From Scatophagus argus (taxonomy: Eukaryota; Chordata; Actinopteri; Scatophagidae), in assembly GCF_020382885.2 (NCBI RefSeq), contig NC_058507.1, positions 3,423,715-3,487,714 on the forward strand: a DNA stretch of 64,000 nucleotides, read 5' to 3'. The translations under genes were made by a program, and so were the position numbers. Numbering within the stretch: position 1 is the stretch's first letter; each line of letters begins with the position of its first letter. This document shows positions 24,271 through 33,660 of this stretch, piece after piece. Below the pieces are notes generated by a model. That model saw only the letters and a list, made by a program, of their open reading frames with translations. It was not told the origin of the DNA and did not search any database.

Positions 24271-26399
24271 AGTGTTTCTGAGCACACGGAGTAGTAGTGT
24301 TGAACGTCCGTCCATCCTTGCTTGTCCTCGTGATACTCTCCCACGTTTCCAGTGAACCTGTTTACCTGTGGGATGTTCCGAACAGGTGATTTCCGGTCGG
24401 TCGCAGCTTTCCCAGTCTTCTGTTGCTGCTGTCTCAACTGGTTTGAAAAGTGCTGTTCAAGCTCAGATTAAGCTGAAAATCGATGAAGGCGATGAGGTAA
24501 AACATTAAATATGTTGTCTTTGTGCTAGTCATGACATCCTGTCTTATTTACACAGCGTTGTATTGCTAATATCAAGGCGCTCAAGAACAAGGCGTTTTCA
24601 TTGGCTTTGTTGTCACTTTAGTTCTAGTCTGTATGTATTATGAATAGTCATTTAGAGTCAGAGCGTAGATTTTATTGGGCAAAAACTAAAAACTACAGTT
24701 AGCTTTGAGAATTGCTGCACACGTGCTGATGTATTCACCTCTGCTGCACCAAATTAAAAGGAGAGGAATAATAACTGTGCCGTATTTGAGAGCCTTATTT
24801 GAGTCACGTTGTTGAATGTCTGCGGCCCTGATTTCAGTCTTTTGACTTGTCGGATGTCCACCGCTCGCGACATGTCCAAACCAAACCACCTCTTGTTTTC
24901 TGTCCTTGTTTTGTGTTGAAGCCTGACAGCTAAAATCACCCACTGCTTCACTACACAAATATGCTGAGTTTTGCAGCTTTAACACCATGACGAGAAGCCA
25001 GATTTAACTTTTCCTCGTTCTTGTTTCTAAAACTGTGCCACCAGCAGACTTTGCATGTGCTGCATTGACCTTCATTATAGTGTGTATTTGCTTGTACACG
25101 ACTCAGTGCAGTCGTTTGGAAACAAAACCTTTGGATCACAGTGGGTGACCTCTTTGGAAAGGCTTCTGGCACGTTTGAAGCTGTGAAAGGAGGTTTGGTT
25201 TGAATGTGACTGAGGTGGGATTGTGAAAGATAAACTGAAGTTTCTGCTGACACTGCAGTGAGTAGATACTGACTAGATTTTAATTTGTTTTTGCACTTCT
25301 ATTTATTACATAGTTAAGGGACTATTAATGAATCTGCAGAAGTGGCCTGATGTACTGACTGTGATTAGTGGCTGACAGCAGCTGCTAACCCGAGAGTTCA
25401 TCACAATCTACTCTGTCGCGTTACCTCCTTCTTTAGATTAGATTTACTCCCAGCCCTTTGCTGCCGTGGTTGAACAATCCCGTTAACCTCAGTTAACTAA
25501 TCATATTAACCATGTGCACCGCATTACAACTCGCATCCCGCGCACGTTTGACACTTAAATAATAACATACTGCTATTCTGTAAAACGTGCTGGGAATTTT
25601 ACTTATCATATACTTTTTAAACTGCACTCTGAGTAGGTTTAGTCCAGTTTAACATCTTCAAACGACTTATATATCCAAAAGAAGAAAATCGTCACATTAG
25701 AGAAGCTGGAACCAGAGATAATTTCTAATTTCTGATTAAAAACTTAAAAATTTAATCCATTATAAACAGAGAGGCAAACGACCATCCCAGCTCAACACCA
25801 AACTCCTGTTAAAATTCAATATATTTTTGAAGACATGACAAAGACGAAGGATTTGAAATTGGCTGGAAGGTTACTGAGGCGCATTAAAGGTTTGTCTGAT
25901 GTTTGGTGTCGTTATGTGCACTTCCAGACAGCGGGAACACTGTGGAGGTAACAGCTGAACTCATTTCTAAATGAGAAGCTGAGTTATGTATTCAAGTTAA
26001 GTAAGCCCAGTATTTCAGACTGTGCGTTTGTTCCTCTTCACACTAAAGCCGCTGCAGAGTCTTCACCTCTGATCGTCATCCACCTGCAGGCCTGACTTGA
26101 CAGGAGATGATTACACTAATTCAGCAGCACGTTGTCACACGAGTGGCTTAAAACTGGTGGTTAACGCCATCAACAGTGAGGAGAGCAGCACACAGCGCCA
26201 CCTACAGGGCAGCATCCCTAAGTGCAGGATGTCACTGAGAAGAGCGAAAGTTATTTTCAGTCTCAGATTGTTTTAAATGAGGGTCAGTTTCCAACTTATT
26301 CACTTTTGCCAGCTGAGTAAGTGCATTTAGCAACTTCTTCCCATTTTCATCCCGTACCGTTAAAAAAGATTTAGACTAATTTAGCGGAAACTCAAAAAA

Positions 26400-26405
26400 T
26401 TTATT
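26400..26405 (-). terminator. mrps26: mrps26 polyadenylation signal AATAAA
   Basis: AATAAA on the minus strand, 280 nt beyond the mrps26 stop codon. It is the first such signal I saw downstream of the stop. Confidence 0.45.
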
Positions 26406-26684
26406 ACATACGTATAATAAAAAGGTGGTAATGATCAGGAGAACATGTGGGGATGAACTCAAACATGAAATATAAAAGGCAGCAGGTGCCTCACGGTTGA
26501 ACTGTTCTCATCTCATATCCAGGTACAGATGGAAATACTGAACTCAAGATCAGACTTTTCTGATGACATGAGAAGTTATCTGCTAATGAAAAAGCCTCAC
26601 GTTTGAACAAAATCCGGGCTGAATGTTCATCTGTCTTTGTTTGTCTTCTGAGACGGACACATGCGGGTTGGGGGGTCCAGTGTT

Positions 26685-28160
26685 TCACTGCAGCATTGTC
26701 TGTTTAACAACCCTCCCATCTTTGTCGATGGCAAAGTTGTAGTTCTTTGGATTGTCCAGAGCCTCTTCTATACGCTGATCCAGGTTCTCCAAAGTGATGA
26801 AGTTCTTTGCATCCTCCTGTTAGAGATTGAAAGTCAAAGTCAGCCACAGATCAAATTTGTAAGATCACTATTTAAGAATATGACCAGGAATTTATTTGGA
26901 TCCCTTCCTCTTTGACTTGCAGAAGAATATCTTTTGAAGAGCAGACTACAAAAGTGCATCAAAGTAGCTTGTAGATTGATTTTAAACATACAATTTCCAG
27001 TGTGGTTTGGAGGGAGAAAACAGAAAGAGGACAAACAAAAATTGAAAATCTTACCTGCAACTGCAAAATTTCCCTCTCTTTTTCTTCAATGAATTGCTGC
27101 TGTTTTTGTTCATGCTGGATGACAGCTTCCACCTGCTTACGCTCAGCTTCCTCCTTTTCCTTCTGGATCCTCTCTATCCTGAAAGACCCAGAGGAACAGA
27201 GGAGCTGTTACTTCTAGGAAATCTTTTTTTATTTTAAACCACAGAGAGAAGGAAGCCTTTATTCTTCATTCTGTCACATTGAGTTTCTTCTCACCTGAGT
27301 TTGAGCAAGCGGAGGTTCTCTTGGTTGTTCCAGGCCATGAGGGCGCGATGCTCCTCCACCTCCTGCCTCACCCTCTCCTCCGCCATGGAGCCCGCCTCCT
27401 CCTCGTACTTCTTTCGAAGCACCTCCTCCTTAAACTCCAGGCTGACAAAAACACAGAGGAAAGTACCAGGTTAATGATCTCATTATTTAACTCTTCAGTC
27501 ATATCAGATGCATGAATCGTTCTGTCTTCACATTAGACCCGAAAATGTCAATTACTTACCCACAAATATAAGTGTTTGTCGGATACCTTTAGTTAGATAT
27601 AATGCAATGCCATGCAATGCAACATCAGAGGCAAGTCACGTTGCTGCTGTTTTTTGGGGTTTTTTTTTTTTTTTTTTAGGAAAACAAAAACTTTGCAGAT
27701 TCGTGTTTTCCAATTATTTGTTAAATGTTTGGTCTAAAACAGCAGATGAAATTCCCAGAGCCCAAGTTGAAATATCTTCATTTGTCAGGCCAATAATCCA
27801 AAAGACAACAATATTTAGTTTAATATCTTAAAGTATTACTACACTGTGCTGAGGTTGCAAATTAAATTTTTTATCAAATTTCTCAAAGGGAACATGAACA
27901 CAACTACGAGGAAACAGCCAAGCCAGTAATTTAACGTACCGAAGCGCCCTTATGATCAGCTGGTACTCCGAGAATCTCTCCTTGAGGACGACCATCTCCA
28001 CCGGATCGACCGGGGGAGGCACTTTGATTCGCCCTTCTTTGGACTTGGCTACCGGGTCGGTGCGGGACTTTCTTCCCCGCACAGCCTCCACGAGCACGGC
28101 GCTCCTGGGTGCAAGGAGCCGAGCCGCCTGGACGCTCCTCCCGCCGATTACCTGGAACAT
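26685..28160 (-). CDS. mrps26: Small ribosomal subunit protein mS26, mitochondrial (mrps26), 4 exons
   Basis: This is a structural protein of the mitochondrial small ribosomal subunit, needed for organelle translation. The exons on the minus strand are 28160-27940, 27441-27295, 27178-27055 and 26816-26685. All have GT-AG borders and join in frame to 207 aa, close to my recollection of about 205 aa for human MRPS26. Family matches: [14 protein letters not shown] near residue 30, PPPVDPVE, then [38 protein letters not shown] and NPKNYNFAI at the C-terminus. The N-terminus is Arg-rich without acidic residues, as expected for a mitochondrial targeting peptide. The middle (about 75-165) is Glu/Lys/Gln-rich helix. 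The ATG is the first in frame after an upstream TAA. It converges with loxl3. Confidence 0.92.
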
Positions 28161-28507
28161 GTCGGCGTCGAAAGGTGGCAACAGGTGCGCGTTCTTAGTC
28201 GCTTAATTTAAGAGTTAACAACAGCATTTGGGTTTGAAAGCTACGCTATAATTTAACATTGAGACGTGAATGTTACAGCTGCGAGGCAGCGGCCATGTTG
28301 GTGTCCTCTGACCGGAGGAAGTAATTACCTAAGCTGCTAAAACGTTGTTCAGACTGTACTGCCATCTGCAGGTGACAGAAAAGATGATTTCTAGTAGTCT
28401 CTGTCCCTCGTGGATGTATTAAAAGAGAGTTTTTATTGCCCGTGAATGCTCTGCATCAGTGTTGTTGTAATACAACGCCCTGGTGCTAAGTTATCTATAG
28501 CTAACAT

Positions 28508-28554
28508 GCTAGCGAGTTAGCTAAACAAGCTAGCGAGTAAGCTAAACAAGCTAG
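28508..28554. repeat. 21-bp tandem repeat, 2.2 copies
   Basis: The unit gctagcgagttagctaaacaa is repeated with one change and followed by a partial third copy (gctag). It lies upstream of mrps26. Confidence 0.75.
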
Positions 28555-29657
28555 TTCAATTAGCATAACAACTGAGCATTCAACTGAGCAGGTTGTCAGA
28601 CATTTTTCGACTAACATACCCTGTGTTGTGCCTAATATCCTGGCTATAGCCCCAGGTTACGCTTGTCGTGCGTTGACATAAATTTGTGTAATGATTGATA
28701 ATAACATACGAGGGTTAAACTACCGTTACAGTCATTGACTCCGAGTCATTTTACTGTGTGAAAGTCGTTAGAAGGCATTTTGCAGCAAGTTTGAAGGAGA
28801 ACTAAGTAAACCAATATGCAGAAGGTTTAAGAAGGACACACAATCCCGTGAGAATGTTTATTTTCGTTTGAGCAGCAAAATGTAATACCTGATGAAATCA
28901 CTATACTAATCAAGCATCAATAAAGTATCTATCTATTATGACCATAAAATAGTCCTGTTCTGTCATCAAAGTATGTTCACCAGAGATATCCTGTTTGTCA
29001 GAGCAGGTAAGGTGCAGGTGGAAGTAATAACCCTAACAATAGCAGAATCTCATTAGTCCCTAGCTGCTCAGGGACTGGCAGAACTGAATGGGATGCAGCC
29101 ATTAAGTATGATAGAAATTGGTTCTGTGTTTAAAGGTCAAAATGTTTGCCATGAAGAAGGTCAATCTGACATCCTGATGGCGAACATTTCAACTGGCCCT
29201 ACAAGCCATACTTGAAATTCAAGGACCCTTTTATATGTTTTCGCTGTTTTTGTTTTGTTTTTTTTCTTTTTGCACAGGTGGAAAACTGGTAAAACAGGTG
29301 ACAAGTGTGCCTTAACAGCATTAGTATACAGTAGTTCACCGTTTAATCCCTGGCACAAGAATTTACTTGACTGAAAATGGATTCACTCTTTCTTTAATTT
29401 ATTCAATTTAATTCATTCTTTAATTTACCTAATAAACCAGTATAGCACAAAAAATATACTGCAAACAAATGTATACCAAAGAGTGCTTTAGAGAGTTATT
29501 TAAAGTTCATTGAGAATAACAGATGTTGTGTTTGATGTCCTTTAAAATGAGATTAAAATAAGAAAATATTTCATGTAATGTATGCTGAACTGTTGTTTTA
29601 CACTCACAATGTGCTTTAGTGATACGTGTGAAAACTGTTTTTCGTCTGTTCCTTCAG

Positions 29658-29802
29658 GGTTCACTGGTGTGTGTGTCAGCCTGGTGACTGCTGATCCTGC
29701 TGAGGGAAGGCACTAACACATTACAGCTACAGTCAGCTCGCCAGGAACATGGAATGATGGGAAATGGTGCCGCTGCGTGTAGCTCCTGTGACACCGAGTG
29801 CT
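29658..29802 (+). other. Possible + strand exon of unknown transcript
   Basis: 145 nt lie between a good acceptor (tttttcgtctgttccttcag) and a near-perfect donor (gtaagtgag). An ATG at 29754 starts MGNGAAACSSCDTEC, open to the donor; a further ATG sits just before it. Met-Gly with nearby cysteines could be a lipidation signal. I found no partner exon downstream on this strand, and I do not recognise the peptide. It may be a non-coding RNA exon, perhaps of a transcript divergent from mrps26, or a chance pair of sites. Confidence 0.25.
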
Positions 29803-31341
29803 GTAAGTGAGGAGAAATTTAAGCTGCTGTGAAATGAAGAGACGCCTGTTTTGCTAATGTCATACAGTATGTTGGAGAGAAAATGTTTAGAGCAGCCTTG
29901 AAACTCAGACACGTCACAAATCAAAAATCACCCGTAAAACATATTCAAAATGACTGAGTGAGTGAGTGAATGAGTTTTACAATCAAACGTTTTCAAAATA
30001 CACAGATCACCTAACTGTATGATCACCTGTCTGGAAATATTGATATTTGTCTGAATTACCACTTTAAAATGCATTTTTGGTGATAGAAAGGTCTCAGCAG
30101 CTCTTCTTAAAACACACTATTAATGGACGTCGGTGCTAAAATGAGGCTGCTGTTGACATCTGTGACTTCTCTTAAAAAATATCTTGTGGGGTTGTGCTGT
30201 GCGTATGGATACGTCTGAATGCTTTTTACGTTTACACCCTTTCACACCTTGATTAAATATGGAATTAGCCATTTGCCAAACTCGACACCACATGGGAAAA
30301 TGGCTGTTGTACGTGAACGCTACAGTGGAGACACAGCACTGAAATGAGGTCAAAGGAAAACACGAGATGCTAACTGATTTGCAGGTCAGTTATATGTTTA
30401 TTCAGCTTGTTGCCGGCTGTTACAGGCTGTTACACCAAGCGTAATGGTGCAGACTGTGTATTCGTTTCACAGATGTAAAGCACCGTTTAGATCTAACACC
30501 AGCAGACAAACAACAAGGAGCTCCTGCAGGTATCTTTCAGTTTCATCGTTTAGCTTTGAATGAACTCACAGAACAGAAACAAAATCTAATGCAAATAGGC
30601 TGTGAAACACACTGCATGAATATAAGGTGAAACCAGTAACAGTTAGTCTTCCACAGCATTTACATGTCCAGAGGGTTATGCAAGGAAAGACAGGTTTATT
30701 AGAAATTAGAAATTTAAACAACTGGCCAAACAGGAAGAAGACCCAAACTAGTCTGGTTTTTAAATCTAAACTTGTAGAATTTGTTCAGATGTAAATGCAA
30801 AGGAAGAGTAACTAAAAAGGACAAAATGAACCTTTAATATATTCAAAAGAAATTTTTAAGGTTACTGGTTCACTGACTACTACTAGTACTACTACTACAG
30901 AACCAGGGGTGCAGGACAGTGCATAATTGATTGGTAGAGTTCCCAGTCAATAATGCTGCGACCTTCCTGCATCAGTTTAAGCACACATAAAGTCCAAGCA
31001 TCAAGAGATAAAACAAATTTTGTCCTCCTTCACAAACAATTGGTCAAATGTTTGCACAATGAGGCTTCAGAAGAGTCAAATAGTAATTCTGCTGCTTGGA
31101 CCTTAACATGCGTGGCAGAAAGGAACTCAGCCAAAACAATATTGCCGTCCGATATAGCTATGTAACTAATGCAGTGCAGCCACTCTGCATTTTACAGTTT
31201 GCCATCTTTGTGGTGTGTGGTGTCAGACTGTGTGTAGAAGAAGGGGGACTTCTGGTGGACCTCTTGTTTAGCACAAGGGCATCTGTCTTGAGAATGATGA
31301 GCTTTGGTTTGCGATTTGGGGAGGAGTAAATGAAAGGGTAT

Positions 31342-31347
31342 TTTATT
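31342..31347 (-). terminator. Polyadenylation signal AATAAA of internexin-like gene
   Basis: ccaataaaa on the minus strand, 136 nt past the stop codon. It implies a very short 3' UTR containing a C13 tract (the G-run on the + strand). Confidence 0.5.
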
Positions 31348-31482
31348 GGAGGGGGGGGGGGGGTGACAGAGGGGAGAACTTAGGAGAAATGGGGGAGGGA
31401 GAGGGGTGATGTTCAGGTCAGGGCAGGAAAAATATGAGGCATGAAGAATTCAGGTTTATGCCAGGCTGGTGCCATTTAAGGT

Positions 31483-33484
31483 TTAGCTTAGGGCAGGAAG
31501 GGAAGGGTAAGCAAGGCGAATCTCTTCCCCCTCCAGAAGTTTTCTGAAAGGAAACAGGAAACAGGAAACAGATTATTCTATTTATACAACTAAAAGTGTG
31601 GAAAAACATCATTTCTTTAGTTCATTTGAGATCTAAAGAGAGTTTTAAAACATGCTACTCCGTAGTAAGTCATAAAATCATGTTTGTTAAGGATCGAGTA
31701 TTGGTGCTGAGCAGAAAAGAACCAGTTCTCACCTGTATGCAGCTATCTCAATGTCAAGAGCCATCTTCACATTGAGCAGGTCTTGGTACTCCCTCAGGTA
31801 GCGCGCCATCTCCTGCTTGGCGTCAGTGATATCCTGCTCCAGCTCACTTATCCTCATCTATGAAGGCAAAAAAAAAACCCAAAAAAAAACAGCAGCTGTT
31901 ATCACAACCGGTGAAGCTCGACATAAGAAGATAAAAACATGTAGGCCTTAAACAAATTCATGACAGATATTTATTTTTAGGTTACTTATGCTTGAAGAAA
32001 TTGGCTTCTAAATGACTGGAAATTTGTAACATGAACAGCCTTTAGAAACCCTGATAATTTTTTGCGTGTCTCTGTGGTGCCATCTCAGTTTTATTCAGAC
32101 AGTAACCTTGCGGATTTTCACCTCTGCTGTGAGCCTGTCATCATTTCCTGCTGAGCCTCAGAGTCGGGAGGGTGTAGCTGCTGCAGAGAATATATTTACA
32201 TCTTGTGGCAAAAAGAAGCATGGCTTCTTGGTGTTGTTTCTCTACTTTCTGCACCTATTTTCTTTTATTCTGAGTGATGTCTGTTATCATTATGCCAGCT
32301 CATCCAACCCTGAGGCCTGTTAAAGCAGAGATGCTCCAATCTTTCTGATCCAAGAGCTGAAAAATCCCCAAGTCATATCAGAGGACAAATGGGTAGAAAA
32401 TCAGAGCAGACACAAAATATTAGTTCACATTCCCCTACTGGCTGAATGTTCATGCAGCTCAGGATCCCTCATTCACCTGGTACTTTGCCACCTCTTTGGC
32501 CTGCGTCTCCTCCAGATCCTCCAGTTGCTTATTTAGGGAGTCGATGACATTCCGGAGAGCTTCGATTTCCGAGGAGCGGGACTGAAGCAGCCTCCGGTAC
32601 TCCATGGTCTCCTCCCGGATGGCGTGCACAGCCTCGTTGTTTTTGCTGGCCATCTCCGCCACACTCGCAAACTTGCTCTTGTACCAGTCCTCAGCGGCCT
32701 GCATGTTCTTGTTTGCCAGCCGCTCGTACTGTGCCCGGATGTCTCGCAGGGCGGTGGAGAGGTCGGGCCGGGACACCTCCACATCCACGCTGATGTTAGC
32801 CACCTGCAGCTGGGCCTGCAGCTCTGCTTGCTCCTCTGCAAACACTTTCTTCAGGAACGCCATCTCGTCACACAAAGAGGCCACGCTGGCCTCGGCATCA
32901 CAGTTAGAGAGCGCGGCCCTGCTAGCCTCCTCCCTGGCCCTCTGCAGGGTCTCCTCAGCATCCATACGCCGCCTCAACTCCTCCTCATAGCGCTCCTTCA
33001 TCTGCTCATACACATCATGCAGGTAGTCTCTCTCCGCCTCCATCCGCATCTTCTCCCCATTCTCCGAATCTATCATGGCCCTCAAACTGCGTGCCTGGCC
33101 CTCATAGAGCATCTGCAGACGGGACGGGTCATTCTGCCGCCTCCTCAATGCCTCCAGCTCGGTCAGCAGGGCTCGGTTCTGCAGCTCCAGGTGCCTCACC
33201 TTCTCGATGTAGGTGGCGAAGCGGTCGTTCAGGTCCACTAGCTGCTCCCTCTCCTGGGAGCGCAGGCCCAGCAGCTCTGAGTTTAGGGAACTGGCTTGAG
33301 CCAGGTCCATCCGCTCAGACCCGTCCGGCAGGGAAGAGGAGGCCAGCCTCAGGATCCTCTTCCCATACGGGGGCCCTCGAGGAGAAGAGAAGAGGGAGGA
33401 AGACATGGAGGATTTGGTGGTGGCTTGGGAGCTTCTGTAGCTGTCCCACGGGCGGCGGTAGGAGATGTAGGAATCGTAGCTCAT
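31483..33484 (-). CDS. ina: Alpha-internexin-like type IV intermediate filament protein, short tail
   Basis: It builds cytoplasmic 10-nm filaments, probably in neurons. The exons on the minus strand are 33484-32477, 31857-31733 and 31543-31483, joining in frame to 397 aa. The head (1 to about 80) is Ser/Arg/Tyr-rich ([12 protein letters not shown]). The rod opens with [19 protein letters not shown] (coil 1A). It continues through coil 1[21 protein letters not shown] and WYKSKF in coil 2, and closes with [20 protein letters not shown] then [10 protein letters not shown]. The three-exon layout with a 125-nt second exon is that of neurofilament/internexin genes, not of the nine-exon desmin/vimentin type. 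[17 protein letters not shown] also favours internexin. After LLEGEE only about 12 residues remain ([12 protein letters not shown]), against a tail of roughly 90 or more in human INA. The paralogue is not resolved; peripherin/plasticin-like genes are the alternative. Confidence 0.75.
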
Positions 33485-33660
33485 GATGAATTTTTTGTTG
33501 TGGATTTTTTTTTGTTTAAGAAAAGGATATGGATGTTTTCAGTTTCAGAAGGTTTTTTTATGTCCCCCTTGTTCTGCACACCATCGGTGAGGATGAGCGA
33601 GCGTTTTTGCACTGCACCAGCTCAGTGATGCTGCAGATCCCTGGCTTTTATAGAGTGAGT
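33485..33660 (-). promoter_or_regulatory. Core promoter and 5' UTR of the internexin-like gene
   Basis: A canonical TATAAAAG box lies at 33645-33652 on the minus strand (context cactctataaaagccaggg). The start of transcription would then be near 33620, giving a 5' UTR of about 135 nt that is A-rich just before the ATG. A focused TATA promoter fits a strongly tissue-specific gene. Confidence 0.7.

Larger units (their letters stand above)
23457..26684. other. Convergent 3' region between loxl3 and mrps26
   Basis: About 3.2 kb between two stop codons facing each other. The proximal part is presumably loxl3 3' UTR, with AT-rich stretches at 23840-23880. I did not find an obvious nearby AATAAA on the + strand; the clearest is at 26416-26421, with ATTAAA at 24264. 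A dispersed-repeat fragment lies at 24185-24270. No coding exon was recognised. Confidence 0.5.
28161..31482. other. Intergenic region between mrps26 and the internexin-like gene
   Basis: Holds the presumed mrps26 promoter (28.16-28.4 kb, no TATA box seen), a 21-bp tandem repeat at 28508-28554, a possible + strand exon at 29658-29802, and further AT-rich sequence without recognisable genes. A G-run of 13 lies at 31351-31363. Confidence 0.5.

Noticed and set aside
28161..28181. Longer mrps26 N-terminus beginning at a TTG codon
   Set aside because: Not an ATG; the first ATG at 28160 gives a proper mitochondrial targeting sequence, with an in-frame stop upstream.
32624..33241. 205-aa open frame on the + strand
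   Set aside because: It is antisense to the coiled-coil rod of the internexin-like gene; His/Leu-rich composition is typical of antisense shadows of Glu/Arg/Leu-rich helices.
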